Source: Halovibrio variabilis (GTDB lineage Bacteria > Pseudomonadota > Gammaproteobacteria > Pseudomonadales > Halomonadaceae). From it: a stretch of 64,000 bases of DNA. Below the pieces are notes generated by a model, which searched no databases, was not told the origin of the DNA, and was given only the letters and a program-made list of their open reading frames with translations. The stretch spans positions 1 to 64,000 of the forward strand of contig NZ_BJXV01000006.1 of NCBI RefSeq assembly GCF_007991175.1, read 5' to 3'. Both the position numbers and the translations under genes were made by a program. Position 1 is the stretch's first letter. Every line of letters begins with the position of its first letter. Shown here piece by piece: positions 18,795 through 28,546 of the stretch.

Positions 18795-19412
18795 GTGGCC
18801 TCAGCATCCTTGCAAGAATCATCGTCAGCCGAGCTTGTGCTTGCCTCCAGCTCACGATGGCGCCGCGCGCTGCTGGACCGCTTGCAACTCCCCTACCAGT
18901 GCCTTTCGCCAGAAATTGACGAAACCCCTTACAACGGCGAAACGCCCCATGCCCTGGTGCATCGGCTGGCCTTGAGCAAAGCCAACGCCGTGGCCGCCCG
19001 CTTCCCCCATCACTGTATTATCGGTTCCGACCAAGTGGCGGTTTTTGAGGGCGATATTCTTGGCAAACCGCATACTGTCGAAAAAGCCTGCGCCAATCTG
19101 GCTCGCTTCTCGGGTCAGCGGGTTACCTTTTTAACTGGCTTAGCGCTGTTGGATACACGCCACCAGCGCCATCAAGTGCACGTCGAGCCCTTTGAAGTGG
19201 TGTTTCGCACGCTGAGCACGCCGGAGATCGAAAACTACGTCGCCAAAGAGCAGCCTCTAGACAGCGCTGGCAGCTTTCGCATGGAAGGCCTGGGCATTGC
19301 GCTGTTTGAGAAGCTGGAAGGCCGTGACCCCAACGCACTGATCGGACTGCCGCTGATTGCGCTTTGCGACATGCTGCGCCAAGCAGGCCTGGACCCGCTT
19401 GGCGCTTACTGA
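18795..19412 (+). CDS. maf: Maf/YceF nucleotide pyrophosphatase
   Basis: Maf-family enzymes hydrolyse non-canonical nucleoside triphosphates. The YceF subgroup acts on 7-methyl-GTP and related nucleotides. The 205 residues show LVLASSSRWRRALLDRL near 14-30, SDQVAVFEGDILGKPHT near 78-94, and LDSAGSFRMEGLGIALF near 155-171. The start is GTG at 18795 with AGGAGA six bases upstream. It is divergent from yceD and converges on sppA with only 15 bp between stops. This is the usual maf-yceD neighbourhood, so YceF is the better sub-assignment. Confidence 0.92.
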   Translation: MASASLQESSSAELVLASSSRWRRALLDRLQLPYQCLSPEIDETPYNGETPHALVHRLALSKANAVAARFPHHCIIGSDQVAVFEGDILGKPHTVEKACANLARFSGQRVTFLTGLALLDTRHQRHQVHVEPFEVVFRTLSTPEIENYVAKEQPLDSAGSFRMEGLGIALFEKLEGRDPNALIGLPLIALCDMLRQAGLDPLGAY

Positions 19413-19427
19413 TCAATCTGCCACAAC

Positions 19428-20540
19428 CTAGAAACGCATCGGTGAACTGGGCGCACTCACGCCCAGCGCCTCGGCTGCCATCTGGGTGAAGCGACGGGTA
19501 AAACGCTCAAACGGGTCCAGGCTCGGCGTATAGTCCACCCAGTCGGTATTCCCCACTTGATCGCGCGATAGCTGCTCGAGGCTGCCCAACTGATCGACCA
19601 AGCCCAGCTCGATGCTTTGCTCGCCACTCCAAATCAGCCCCGAGAAAATATCCGGGCTGTCGCTGAGTCTGTCGCCACGACCGGCGCGCACGTCATCGAT
19701 AAACTGGCTGTGCGTCTGACTCAGCACGCCCTGCCAAAACTGCTCAGCGCCGTCATCCAGGGGCTGAAACGGGTCTAAAAAGGCTTTATTGTCCCCCGCC
19801 GTTAGCACCCGGCGCTCAACGCCGATGCGCTCAATCGCCTCTTCGAAGCCAAAGCCTGCATAGATCACGCCGATTGAGCCCACCAGGCTCACCGGCGAGG
19901 CCACAATTTCGTCAGCCGCTGCAGCAATGTAGTAAGCACCACTGGCACCGATATCCTCGATCACCGCAATAATCGGTTTATCGCCCTGGTCGCGCAGGCG
20001 CATGATTTCGGCATAGATACGCTGAGACTGGACCGGACTGCCGCCGGGACTGTTAATGTGCAGCACCACGGCGGCAGCGTTTTCCGCCTCCCAAGCCCGG
20101 CTTAAACCCTGGATGATACGTTCCGCATTGGCCGGTGAGTCGCTAGCGATCACACCGTTGACGTCAACAATACCCAAGTGGCGCTGTGCGGGGGCCGCGA
20201 CACTCGGCGAGTCCCAAAACAGGCTGTAAAACGTGGTAAACAGTGAGGCCAGTACGATAGCGATCAACATCAGCCGGAAAAACAGCTTCCAGCGACGGGT
20301 GCGGCGCTGTTCGGTTAACACACCGCCAATCCAATGATCCATCATTTCTATTTGTGCCAGCCGCTGGCGTTCGCGTAGCGTCTCCGCATCGTCGCCGGGC
20401 CAACCGGCGATAGCTTCAGAGCGGCTTTTTTTACCGGGCGTCACCTCGGGCCCCTGGGTCCAGCGGTCCCCTTCAGACTGATAACCGCTCGGCTGATCGC
20501 CATTGCCAGCGTCACCTTGGCGCGTTTGATCGTCACTCAT
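19428..20540 (-). CDS. sppA: S49-family signal peptide peptidase SppA
   Basis: SppA is a membrane-bound serine peptidase that degrades leftover signal peptides. The 370-residue protein has a charged cytoplasmic N-terminus, one membrane helix near residues 90-112 (LMLIAIVLASLFTTFYSLFW) and a periplasmic S49 domain. VVLHINSPGGSPVQSQRIY, IEDIGASGAYYIAAAADEIVA with the catalytic Ser-Gly-Ala region and VGSIGVI are seen in order. The short single-domain form is common in Pseudomonas-like bacteria, while E. coli has a doubled protein. AAGGATA precedes the ATG at 20540. Confidence 0.92.
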   Translation of the reverse strand: MSDDQTRQGDAGNGDQPSGYQSEGDRWTQGPEVTPGKKSRSEAIAGWPGDDAETLRERQRLAQIEMMDHWIGGVLTEQRRTRRWKLFFRLMLIAIVLASLFTTFYSLFWDSPSVAAPAQRHLGIVDVNGVIASDSPANAERIIQGLSRAWEAENAAAVVLHINSPGGSPVQSQRIYAEIMRLRDQGDKPIIAVIEDIGASGAYYIAAAADEIVASPVSLVGSIGVIYAGFGFEEAIERIGVERRVLTAGDNKAFLDPFQPLDDGAEQFWQGVLSQTHSQFIDDVRAGRGDRLSDSPDIFSGLIWSGEQSIELGLVDQLGSLEQLSRDQVGNTDWVDYTPSLDPFERFTRRFTQMAAEALGVSAPSSPMRF

Positions 20541-20550
20541 AAAAATATCC

Positions 20551-20578
20551 TTATGCAGACTCACTTATGCAGACTCAG
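20551..20578. repeat. 14-bp tandem duplication between the HAD gene and sppA
   Basis: TTATGCAGACTCAC at 20551-20564 is repeated at 20565-20578 with one change at the last base. It lies within the 43-bp spacer just upstream of the sppA ribosome site. Confidence 0.9.
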
Positions 20579-20583
20579 GCCGC

Positions 20584-21234
20584 TTAACCGTGCAGCCAAT
20601 CAAAGAGTTCATCGACGTTGTGGGCTATCCACTTGGGGTGGCTAAGCGCCAAACGCGCCGGGGTGTGCACGCCGTAAGTCACGCCCACCCGATCCATGCC
20701 GATCGCCCGCGCCATTTCCAGGTCGTACTCGGTATCACCCACCATCACCGCCCGCTCGACAGGCACTGAAAGCTCGGCGAGCAGCTCTGAAAGCATCTGC
20801 GGGTGCGGTTTCGAACGGGTTTCATCGGCTGTGCGGCTGGCATGGAACCAGTCACCGCTGCCAGTTTCGGCAAAAATACGCGCTAACCCGCGGCGGCTTT
20901 TGCCCGTCGCGACGGCCAAACGCTGCGCCTGACGACCGCGCAAACGGGCGATATGGGCTTCCACACCGCTAAAAAACGCCATCGGCGTGGTATTGGCCGC
21001 CACAAAGTGATGCGCGTAGCGCTCGCGAAGCCGTTCGGCCTGGGCAGGCAGAATACCGGGGCACAGTTTATCGATCGCCTCGGGCAGCCCCAGGCCGATA
21101 ATATCTTCGACCTCAGCGGATGTCAGCGCCCCCCACTCAGCCTCTAACGCGGCGGCCTGCATACACGAGACAATGCGTGGCACGGAGTCCATTAGGGTGC
21201 CGTCCCAATCAAAAATAATCAGCTCGTACTGCAT
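20584..21234 (-). CDS. HAD-family phosphatase, phosphoglycolate-phosphatase-like
   Basis: This is a Rossmann-fold HAD hydrolase of subfamily IA, 216 residues. The nucleophile motif LIIFDWDGTLMDS lies at residues 5-17, motif II LAVATGKSRRG near 106-116, and motifs III-IV SKPHPQML and VMVGDTEYDLEMA near 140-175. A helical cap lies between motifs I and II. The substrate cannot be told from sequence. It is related to Gph but context gives no Calvin-cycle link. It lies between rluC and sppA, as in Pseudomonas. AGAGGAG precedes the ATG. Confidence 0.9.
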   Translation of the reverse strand: MQYELIIFDWDGTLMDSVPRIVSCMQAAALEAEWGALTSAEVEDIIGLGLPEAIDKLCPGILPAQAERLRERYAHHFVAANTTPMAFFSGVEAHIARLRGRQAQRLAVATGKSRRGLARIFAETGSGDWFHASRTADETRSKPHPQMLSELLAELSVPVERAVMVGDTEYDLEMARAIGMDRVGVTYGVHTPARLALSHPKWIAHNVDELFDWLHG

Positions 21235-21252
21235 GGCCGCTCCTCTGTTAAA

Positions 21253-21273
21253 GGGTTAAGGGTTAAGGGTTAA
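21253..21273. repeat. three GGGTTAA repeats between rluC and the HAD gene
   Basis: GGGTTAA occurs three times head to tail, flanked by decayed copies (TGTTAAA before, AGAATCAAAGGG after). It is non-coding and in the 70-bp spacer. Confidence 0.9.
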
Positions 21274-21304
21274 AGAATCAAAGGGCAAATCAATAGCAGA
21301 CGCA

Positions 21305-22246
21305 TTATTGACGGGCGCGCTTGAGCGCTTGCTCCAGGGCTTCGGGTAGCGGCGCTTTCACCGTCACCGGGCGGCCATTGGTGGGCTCAGGAAAGGTCAA
21401 TGCCCGAGCATGCAAAAACAGGCGCCCCAGGCCTAGCTGCTTAGTCAACAGACCGCTTTCACGGGTGGCGTACTTATCGTCGCCCAGCAGCGCATGGCCC
21501 GCATGCGTCGCGTGAACGCGAATTTGGTGGGTGCGGCCAGTGACTGGTTCAGCCTCGATCAGCGTGGTTTTTTCAAAGGTTTCGACCACTGAAAAGTGCG
21601 TTCGCGATACTTTACCGTTGGGGTCTACCCGCACTCGACGTTCGCCGTTACCGGCGTCAAAGCGGTCCAACCGGGCACTTTCATAAGTCTTACGGGCCGG
21701 CCAGCGGCCGCTGACCAAGGCCAAATACCGCTTGTCCATGCCGTGCTTTTTCAGCGATTCATTCAGCGTAACCAGCGCATCGCGGGATTTGGCCAGCAGT
21801 AAACAGCCTGACGTATCACGGTCCAAGCGGTGCACCAGCTCTAAAAAACTTAAATCATCGCGCACCTGGCGCAGCGCTTCGATCAAGCCAATTTTAACCC
21901 CGCTGCCACCATGCACCGCCAAACCAGAGGGCTTGTTAAGCACCATCCAGTCAGGACCTTCCATAATGACGCTACCTACCAGCAGGTCGCGTAAATTATC
22001 GCTTACTTCCTTCATTGCCTCACGGGGCGCCAAGCGTAGCGGCGGGACACGCACTAAATCACCCGCCTGCAAACGATAGTCGACCTTGACGCGCTTTTTA
22101 TTAACCCGCACTTCCCCTTTACGCACAATGCGGTAGATAAGCGCACGCGGCGCGCCTTTGAGGCGCGTCATGAGAAAATTATCAATTCGCTGCCCTGCTT
22201 GTTCCGGGGCGATATCCACCCACTGTACTTCACGCCCTTCGGACAT
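21305..22246 (-). CDS. rluC: 23S rRNA pseudouridine synthase RluC
   Basis: RluC makes pseudouridines 955, 2504 and 2580 in 23S rRNA (E. coli numbering). The 313 residues show an N-terminal S4 RNA-binding domain (QRIDNFLMTRLKGAPRALIYRIVRKGEVRVN) and the catalytic ELVHRLDRDTSGCLL near residues 138-152, plus GRTHQIRVHATHAGHALLGDDKY near 233-255. It is divergent from rne across a 730-bp spacer, exactly as in E. coli, which supports rluC over rluD. AGGAG lies ten bases before the ATG. Confidence 0.94.
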   Translation of the reverse strand: MSEGREVQWVDIAPEQAGQRIDNFLMTRLKGAPRALIYRIVRKGEVRVNKKRVKVDYRLQAGDLVRVPPLRLAPREAMKEVSDNLRDLLVGSVIMEGPDWMVLNKPSGLAVHGGSGVKIGLIEALRQVRDDLSFLELVHRLDRDTSGCLLLAKSRDALVTLNESLKKHGMDKRYLALVSGRWPARKTYESARLDRFDAGNGERRVRVDPNGKVSRTHFSVVETFEKTTLIEAEPVTGRTHQIRVHATHAGHALLGDDKYATRESGLLTKQLGLGRLFLHARALTFPEPTNGRPVTVKAPLPEALEQALKRARQ

Positions 22247-22976
22247 TACCGCTTGCTCCTGCTGTAGCTCGATGAGATCGGCCTTAAAATGGCATTCTAA
22301 CGTAGACCCAAGCGCATTGCGTCAATTGCTGGTCGTTGTCTTTACTGTTATATTCCAAACGTTCACCAGCCAAACGCAGAGAGCATACTTGTCTTGCGCT
22401 AGCGACTAGTCGATAAACCGCTAATTGCTTAGCAGAAACTATTAACGCTGAGTTTGGTGAATGCGCCTGCCCGACTAACACGCAGGCCTGAACACGAAAA
22501 ACGACGCTAGTGTACGCATTGCACGTTTTTCCGGTATTAAAATCTGATCTTAGAGCCTGATCTTAAAATGTAGTAACTCTGCCGCCCGTTTTTCATGCTG
22601 GCAGAGGGAATAAGCCTTGCCCTCAACGGCAGGCAGCAACTTAACAACGCCACGCCCAGAGCAGCGCCGCCTTTACGTCACAAGGCGCTGACTGCCTCCG
22701 GGCGACAAGTTCAACGCTGTGCCGGTGGCCGGCGTTGGTGAATCGATGAATGCCAGGTGTTGGCGGTGTCAGCAGGGCCGGATGGATGTGACAGCCACCG
22801 GAACATGTCCTGCCTCCGCCACGTACTCAACGCCCTATTGGCCGGGTTGGCGCTAACGCCTTCCCGGCCTGACGCGTCAGCATAGCAATGCGCCGAGCAC
22901 AAGCACGCTGCAACCAGCGATTCGCCTACGTCTCCCCCTAGGCAGTTCGCCGGCACGCAACGCTATGCGAGACACT
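22247..22976 (+). promoter_or_regulatory. long leader region of rne with nested inverted repeats
   Basis: This 730-bp stretch between divergent rluC and rne has no convincing gene. It can fold extensively: CAACGC at 22712-22717 with GCGTTG at 22732-22737, GCCGGTGGC near 22721 with GCCACCGG near 22793, and GGCGG-GCAGG (22762-22776) with CCTGC-CCGCC (22809-22820). In E. coli the rne 5' UTR is a structured target by which RNase E controls its own mRNA. The same role is likely here but not proven. A short direct repeat (CTGATCTTA at 22544 and 22557) lies upstream. Confidence 0.55.
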
Positions 22977-25900
22977 ATGAAACGTATGCTTATCAATGCG
23001 ACCCAGCCAGAAGAGCTGCGCGTCGCATTAGTAGATGGACAACGCCTGTACGATTTAGACATCGAGTCCGGCGCTCGAGAACAGAAAAAAGCCAACATCT
23101 ATCGCGGTAAAATTACCCGCGTCGAACCTTCCCTGGAAGCCGCCTTTGTTGACTACGGCGCCGACCGTCACGGCTTTTTGCCGCTCAAAGAGATCTCCCG
23201 CGAGTACTTTGTCAAAGACGTTTCAGGACGTCCCAGCATTAAAGAAGTACTTAAAGAGGGCCAAGAGGTCATCGTTCAGGTCGACAAGGAAGAGCGTGGC
23301 AACAAAGGCGCCGCGCTAACCACCTTTGTCAGCCTGGCGGGGCGTTTTTTGGTGTTGATGCCCAATAACCCGCGGGCGGGTGGCATTTCACGGCGCATTG
23401 AAGGCGATGAACGCAGCCAGCTCAAAGAGGCCATGGGGCAAATGACCGTGCCCGATAAAATGGGCCTGATCGTGCGCACCGCCGGCATTGGCCGCAATCC
23501 GGAAGAACTGCAGTGGGACTTGGACTATCTGGTTCAGGTATGGGAATCCATCACCACTGAAGCCGCCAAGCGCCCTGCCCCCTTCCTGATCTACCGTGAA
23601 TCCAACGTTATCATTCGCGCGATGCGCGATTACTTGCGCCAGGACATTGGCGAAGTATTGATCGATAGCCCCGAGATTCATGCTGAAGCGCTGGCCTTTA
23701 TTCGCCAGGTAATGCCGTCTTATCAGCAAAAGATCAAGCTGTACGCGGACGAAGTGCCGCTATTTTCGCGCTTTCAAATTGAATCGCAAATCGAAACCGC
23801 TTATCAGCGCGAAGTAAAACTTCCCTCTGGCGGGTCGATTGTGATCGACCATACCGAAGCGCTGGTCTCCATCGACATCAACTCCGCCCGGGCCACCCGC
23901 GGTAGCGATATCGAAGAGACCGCCCTGCAGACCAACTCTGAAGCCGCCGATGAAATTGCCCGCCAGCTGCGCCTGCGCGATATTGGCGGCCTGGTGGTGA
24001 TCGACTTTATCGATATGGGGCCCGCGCGCAACCAGCGCGAAGTTGAAAACCGCATGCGTGACGCGCTTAAGCTGGATCGGGCGCGGGTTCAGATCGGCCG
24101 CATTTCGCGCTTTGGCCTGATGGAAATGTCCCGCCAGCGGCTGCGCCCCTCGCTGGGTGAAACCAGCGGCGTGGTTTGCCCGCGCTGTAACGGCCAGGGC
24201 ACTATCCGCGACGTGCGTTCGCTCTCACTGTCGATCATGCGCCTGATTGAAGAAGAGGCCATGAAAGAGAATAGCGCCCAGATTCGCGCGATTCTGCCGG
24301 TACCGGTGGCCACCTACCTGCTCAACGAAAAACGTAGCGTACTCGCCGATCTTGAGTCGCGTCAGGGTGTGCGTGTGGTGCTGCTGCCCAATCCCGATAT
24401 GGATACGCCGCACTACGACGTACAGCGTCTGCGCGATGACCACATCGACGAGGATGACACCCAAAGCCTGTCGAGCTTTGAAATCTCCACCGAAACCGAC
24501 ATAGGCAAAGAGCCAACGCCCAGCTTTGTCCCCCCGGCAATGCGCGCTGAAGCCGCCGTGAAAAGCGTCACCCACAACGCCCCGGCGCCGGCTTCGCTGC
24601 AAAGCGAAGAGCAAGCGCCTACTGCTCCCTCTGCCCCGGCGGCTGAAGCAACACCGGTGGCCAACGAGCAGCCCAGCGTCATTGGCCGCTTTATGCGCAG
24701 CTTCGCCAAGTTATTAGGTAGCGACGAGGGCACCACTGAGCCCACGCCTGCGCCCGAGGCTGAAACACCGGCGCCGCGTAAGCCGAGCGAGCGTAAGCCC
24801 CCTCAGCGTGGCAGTGAGACACGGCAAAAATCATCGCGCGACGAACGGGGCAGCAACCGGAACGAACCGCGCAGCGAGAACGCTAACAAAGCCGAGTCGA
24901 AAAGCAGCGAGCAACGCAACAACACGCCGAGCCCTGCCAGTGACGATAATAGCGATAAGCGCAGCGGCCCCAGCCGCACCCGCAATCGCCGCCGCCACCC
25001 CCAGCAAGACGATGCCAATGAGCAAACGTCGAGCCAGAAAGCGCCGCGTAAAGAAAGCCAAGCTGACAGCTCTTCTAAAGATGACTCTTCCAAAGACGGC
25101 TCTGTAAAAGACAGTTCTGCAAAAGACAGTTCTGCAAAAGAGGGCGCTGGCAAAGACAACGTAGCTAAACAGAGCGGCAAGAGTGCACCGAAGAAAGCAG
25201 CGCGTCGCGAGCCCGAGAATGACAGCAGCGCTGACGATCAGCGTGACGAGGCGGCCAAGCAGGATGACGGCAAGCCCAAGCGGACGCGCAATAACCCGCG
25301 CAACCGTTCGCGCAGCCAGGCGGTTAATCCCAAGGCAGAAGCTGAGCAGCTAAAACTTCAGGCCGAGGCAGCCCAAGCGCCTGAGGAAGCGCCGGAAACG
25401 CCGACCCAGCCCAGCCAAATGCCAACCGAGGCGCCGGTGGAAACGGTGAAAGCATCGGCAGAGGAAGCTGCAAAAGCGGTTGAAGCGGCTGAAGCTGATA
25501 CCAGCGCTGAGCACCCGGCGGCCGAGAAGTCGAAAGCGCGCAAGTCTACGCGTCAACGTCGTCAGCCTGAAACAGCCCAAGAGGCCGCCGTTAGCGAATC
25601 GGATGCAAAGGCCGACACCGCTCAAGCGCCGGACGAGGCCGTTGCTGAGCCTGCTCATTCTGAAGACAACGCCAGTGACGCACCCGCTGAAGCGCCTGCC
25701 GCAGAAGCGTCTGACGCAGAAGCGTCTGCCGCAGAAGCGTCTGCCGCAGAAGAGTCTGCCGCAGAAGAGTCTGACGCCGAAGCCGACGCGCCCAAGGCTG
25801 AGAGCCAACAGGTCGAGGATAGCCAGCCGGAAGCATCAAGCGAGGCGCCTGAGCAGCCTGCCAGTACGTCTGAGGTAGCGGAGACTCAACCAGCACCACA

Positions 25901-26171
25901 GGCGGCAGAACCCTCGCAGGCAGACCAACCGAAGGCGCCTGAAGCGCCAACGGCTGAGCCTGAAACTGCACAGCCCGTCAGCGAAGCTGCTGCTGAGACA
26001 CCCACTGAAGCAGCTGCCGACGCGCCCGCTGAAACTGCCGAAACGCCTAGCAAAACGACGGGTGAAGAAAGCAGCGAAGAAAGCATGCCCAAACCGCGGC
26101 GGCGTACTCGGGCCCACAACGACCCGCGTGAAAAGCGTAAGCAAGCGCAACAAGACACGCATTCCGAGTAA
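22977..26171 (+). CDS. rne: ribonuclease E
   Basis: RNase E is the main endonuclease of bulk mRNA decay and rRNA/tRNA processing and scaffolds the degradosome. At 1064 residues it is full length. The catalytic half (about 1-525) has [10 protein letters not shown] at the start, an S1 domain (35-120), the metal-binding Asp residues in [10 protein letters not shown] and VVIDFIDM (near 303 and 346), and the Zn-link CPRCNGQG near 404. The C-terminal half is disordered, rich in Ala, Glu, Ser, Lys and Pro, with basic RNA-binding patches and two arrays of 15-bp repeats. The ATG at 22977 matches the family start, and an earlier in-frame start adds four residues. Confidence 0.95.
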   Translation: MKRMLINATQPEELRVALVDGQRLYDLDIESGAREQKKANIYRGKITRVEPSLEAAFVDYGADRHGFLPLKEISREYFVKDVSGRPSIKEVLKEGQEVIVQVDKEERGNKGAALTTFVSLAGRFLVLMPNNPRAGGISRRIEGDERSQLKEAMGQMTVPDKMGLIVRTAGIGRNPEELQWDLDYLVQVWESITTEAAKRPAPFLIYRESNVIIRAMRDYLRQDIGEVLIDSPEIHAEALAFIRQVMPSYQQKIKLYADEVPLFSRFQIESQIETAYQREVKLPSGGSIVIDHTEALVSIDINSARATRGSDIEETALQTNSEAADEIARQLRLRDIGGLVVIDFIDMGPARNQREVENRMRDALKLDRARVQIGRISRFGLMEMSRQRLRPSLGETSGVVCPRCNGQGTIRDVRSLSLSIMRLIEEEAMKENSAQIRAILPVPVATYLLNEKRSVLADLESRQGVRVVLLPNPDMDTPHYDVQRLRDDHIDEDDTQSLSSFEISTETDIGKEPTPSFVPPAMRAEAAVKSVTHNAPAPASLQSEEQAPTAPSAPAAEATPVANEQPSVIGRFMRSFAKLLGSDEGTTEPTPAPEAETPAPRKPSERKPPQRGSETRQKSSRDERGSNRNEPRSENANKAESKSSEQRNNTPSPASDDNSDKRSGPSRTRNRRRHPQQDDANEQTSSQKAPRKESQADSSSKDDSSKDGSVKDSSAKDSSAKEGAGKDNVAKQSGKSAPKKAARREPENDSSADDQRDEAAKQDDGKPKRTRNNPRNRSRSQAVNPKAEAEQLKLQAEAAQAPEEAPETPTQPSQMPTEAPVETVKASAEEAAKAVEAAEADTSAEHPAAEKSKARKSTRQRRQPETAQEAAVSESDAKADTAQAPDEAVAEPAHSEDNASDAPAEAPAAEASDAEASAAEASAAEESAAEESDAEADAPKAESQQVEDSQPEASSEAPEQPASTSEVAETQPAPQAAEPSQADQPKAPEAPTAEPETAQPVSEAAAETPTEAAADAPAETAETPSKTTGEESSEESMPKPRRRTRAHNDPREKRKQAQQDTHSE
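25077..25166 (+). repeat. six 15-bp repeats in rne encoding Lys/Asp/Ser pentapeptides
   Basis: Six head-to-tail 15-bp units beginning AAAGA encode variants of KDSSA ([15 protein letters not shown] twice, [10 protein letters not shown]) in the disordered part of RNase E, near residues 701-730. Confidence 0.9.
25701..25775 (+). repeat. five 15-bp repeats in rne encoding Ala/Glu/Ser pentapeptides
   Basis: Five units of GCAGAAGCGTCTGCC and close variants encode [15 protein letters not shown] pentapeptides near residues 909-933 of RNase E. Units differ only at one or two bases. Confidence 0.92.
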
Positions 26172-26191
26172 ATCGGTAACGCGTTGACGTA

Positions 26192-26223
26192 GCAAAAATC
26201 CCCGCCGAGGCGGGGATTTTTGC
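26192..26223. terminator. bidirectional terminator between rne and murB
   Basis: GCAAAAATCCCCGCC and its exact complement form a 14- to 15-bp stem with a GAG loop. T runs are present on both strands, so it can end both rne (plus) and murB (minus). Confidence 0.9.
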
Positions 26224-26250
26224 GTTATAAAAGGCCTGCTGGAAAAAGTA

Positions 26251-27267
26251 TTAAGGGTTGATCAACCGCGGCTCGGGCTCCAGCCGCATACCAAAGCGTG
26301 CCTCTACCCGGGCGGCAATATAGTCCGCGGTCTTCATCAGCCCCTGACGATCTCCACCGCCAAAGTGCACAAGCACCAGCGCTTGGTGCTGGTGCACGCC
26401 AAAGGCACCGTCACGCATGCCTTTCAACCCACACTGATCGATCAACCAACCCGCCGCCAGCTTGGTTAGCCCTTCGCCCTGAGGAAAATGCGGCATCGCC
26501 GGGTACTGACGCAACAACTGCGCCGCCTGCTCATCGGTCACTAGAGGGTTTTTAAAAAAGCTACCCGCATTGGCAAGCACCTGTGGATCGGGCAGCTTTT
26601 CACGCCGAATGGCACATACCGCTTCGGCTACCCCAAGCGGTGTGGGTGTGCCGGGTAATCGCGCGGCGAGATCGCCATAGCCGAGCCGGGGGGCTGACGT
26701 ACGCGACAAACGCAGCACCCACTGGGTAATCACCACACGACCGGCCAGTTCGCCTTTAAAGATACTGTCACGATAGCCAAAAGCGCACGCTTCGGCGCTC
26801 AACCAGTAGACGCGACCGCTGGTGAGTTCCATTACCTGCACTGCTTGTAGGGTGTCGGCAAGCTCAACCCCGTAGGCACCAATGTTTTGCACCGGCGCGG
26901 CCCCGCAGCTACCGGGAATCAGTGCCAGGTTTTCGATCCCCCACAGGCCGCGCGCCGCCGTCGCCATGACTAGGCGATGCCAATTAACCCCGGCGCCAAC
27001 ATAAACCAACACCTGGCCTTGATGCTCGGCCAGCCACCATTGATTAAGTGCAGGGCGCACTACCAAACCGGGTAGTCGTTCAGGCAGTAGCACATTGCTG
27101 CCGCCGCCTAATAGCGTCACCGGCCAACCCTGACGGCGTGCCTCGGCTAACGTTTGGTGTAGTACAGTTAATGTCGTTGGTGCCGCGAAGCGCTCGGCCT
27201 GGCAAGGCAGTCTTAGCGTATTCGCGGCGGTCAAATCGACATTGCCAAGAAGTTTCATCCGCCCCAT
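26251..27267 (-). CDS. murB: UDP-N-acetylenolpyruvoylglucosamine reductase
   Basis: MurB reduces UDP-GlcNAc-enolpyruvate to UDP-MurNAc with NADPH and FAD. The 338 residues match the E. coli-type (type I) enzyme: NTLRLPCQAERF, LLGGGSNVLLPERLPGLVVRP, GIENLALIPGSCGAAPVQNIGAYGVE, YRDSIFKG with the catalytic region, and ANAGSFFKNP with the Ser. The start at 27267 overlaps the phosphatase stop by one base (TAATG), so translational coupling supports it over ATG 27258. A murB-ptp-kdsB string is usual in Pseudomonas-like genomes. Confidence 0.95.
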   Translation of the reverse strand: MGRMKLLGNVDLTAANTLRLPCQAERFAAPTTLTVLHQTLAEARRQGWPVTLLGGGSNVLLPERLPGLVVRPALNQWWLAEHQGQVLVYVGAGVNWHRLVMATAARGLWGIENLALIPGSCGAAPVQNIGAYGVELADTLQAVQVMELTSGRVYWLSAEACAFGYRDSIFKGELAGRVVITQWVLRLSRTSAPRLGYGDLAARLPGTPTPLGVAEAVCAIRREKLPDPQVLANAGSFFKNPLVTDEQAAQLLRQYPAMPHFPQGEGLTKLAAGWLIDQCGLKGMRDGAFGVHQHQALVLVHFGGGDRQGLMKTADYIAARVEARFGMRLEPEPRLINP

Positions 27268-27734
27268 TACAGCTCACGCTGGAGGTGTCGAATCAACCCT
27301 TCTGAGGCAGCTTCAATCATATCCAGCACGTTCTCAAACCCCTCATCACCGCCAAAATAGGGGTCTGGGACTTCGCCACCAGGGGTGCCAGCAAAATCCA
27401 ACAATAGCCCAACATGCGCCTGGCTATTGGCGGGTTTAAGGTCGCGCATAGCGCGCAAATTGTCCTCATCCATGCCCAGCACGTAGTCGAACTCAGCAAA
27501 ATCCTGCTCGCTTAGCTGGCGAGCGCGCAGGCCACTCAAGTCAATCCCCCGGCGCTGCGCCGCCTGCTGCGCTCGTGCATCCGGCGCTTTGCCTATATGC
27601 CAATTGCCCACACCACAGGAGTCTATTGCAACGTCATTGGCCATTCCCGCCTGCTCCAGAGCGCGACGAAAAATACCTTCGGCGGTGGGTGATCGGCAGA
27701 TATTGCCCAAGCAAACAAATAATACTTTCACCAC
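27267..27734 (-). CDS. low-molecular-weight protein-tyrosine phosphatase
   Basis: This is a cysteine phosphatase of 155 residues. The P-loop VCLGNICRSPTAEG at residues 7-20 holds the catalytic Cys and Arg, and VPDPYFGGDEGFE near 120-132 supplies the general-acid Asp. E. coli Wzb and Etp are relatives that control capsule kinases, but no tyrosine kinase gene is nearby, so the substrate is unknown. The gene sits between kdsB and murB and overlaps murB by one base. Confidence 0.93.
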   Translation of the reverse strand: MVKVLFVCLGNICRSPTAEGIFRRALEQAGMANDVAIDSCGVGNWHIGKAPDARAQQAAQRRGIDLSGLRARQLSEQDFAEFDYVLGMDEDNLRAMRDLKPANSQAHVGLLLDFAGTPGGEVPDPYFGGDEGFENVLDMIEAASEGLIRHLQREL

Positions 27735-27742
27735 AGCTCTCC

Positions 27743-28546
27743 TTAAACACTTGGCTGAGCAAGTAGCGCTCTTACCCGCGCTAGATCCTCGGCGGTATCG
27801 ACACCCGCGGGGTTTAGCTCGCAGGCTAAGGCCACTTGAATAACATGCCCATGCTGCAGCGCACGCAGCTGCTCAAGCTGTTCGAGTTGCTCAAGACTCG
27901 CGGCGGGCCAGTCACGGTAGGCGGCCAGGAAACCCGCACGGTAGGCATAGAGGCCGATATGACGCAGCCAGGCATCGGTCGCCAGCAGGGTCGGCGGCGC
28001 TTTGAAGTGCTCGCGGTCCCAGGGAATCGGCGCCCGGGAGAAATACAGCGCGCGGCCCTGCAGCGTGCGCACCACCTTAACCACGTTAGGATTAAACAGT
28101 GAGGCAACGTCGCTAATCGGCTCCGCCAAGGTGGCTATCGATGCGTCGGGATCCTCAGCTAAGCGCAGCGCCACTTGGTCAATTAACGCCGGTGGAATCA
28201 ACGGTTCATCGCCCTGCACATTGACCACCAGGGCGTCGCTTGCTAAACCTAAGCGATCAGCCACTTCGGCTAAGCGGTCGGTCCCCGACGGGTGATCGTC
28301 GCGGGTCATAATCACTTCGGCACCGTAAGGCAGCATGGCATCGCCAATGCGGCTATCATCAGTGGCCACCACGACGCGGCTGGCGTGGCTTTGGCAAGCG
28401 CGACGCCATACATGAGCGATCATCGGCTCGCCGGCGATTTCCAGCAACGGCTTACCGGGTAATCGCGTGGAGCCATAGCGGGCAGGCACCACAACGGTAA
28501 ACTCAGGCACCACCATGTCAATCACTGCACCGTCTGGAAAAGCCAT
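27743..28546 (-). CDS. kdsB: 3-deoxy-manno-octulosonate cytidylyltransferase
   Basis: KdsB activates Kdo as CMP-Kdo for lipopolysaccharide core synthesis. The ATG at 28546 (267 residues) overlaps the stop of the upstream gene (TGATG) and has GGGAG eight bases before it, so I prefer it to an internal ATG at 28516, which gives a length nearer E. coli KdsB but has no ribosome site. Motifs are [22 protein letters not shown] near 15-36, [21 protein letters not shown] and the C-terminal [16 protein letters not shown]. It precedes the phosphatase gene. Confidence 0.94.
   Translation of the reverse strand: MAFPDGAVIDMVVPEFTVVVPARYGSTRLPGKPLLEIAGEPMIAHVWRRACQSHASRVVVATDDSRIGDAMLPYGAEVIMTRDDHPSGTDRLAEVADRLGLASDALVVNVQGDEPLIPPALIDQVALRLAEDPDASIATLAEPISDVASLFNPNVVKVVRTLQGRALYFSRAPIPWDREHFKAPPTLLATDAWLRHIGLYAYRAGFLAAYRDWPAASLEQLEQLEQLRALQHGHVIQVALACELNPAGVDTAEDLARVRALLAQPSV

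Noticed and set aside
22284-22956. Minus-strand ORFs in the rne leader (65 and 81 residues)
   Set aside because: No ribosome sites and no family-like sequence. The region is better explained as a structured leader.
25350-25808. Long minus-strand ORFs over the rne 3' half
   Set aside because: They are shadows created by the codon bias and repeats of rne, with Arg/Leu/Phe-rich nonsense products.
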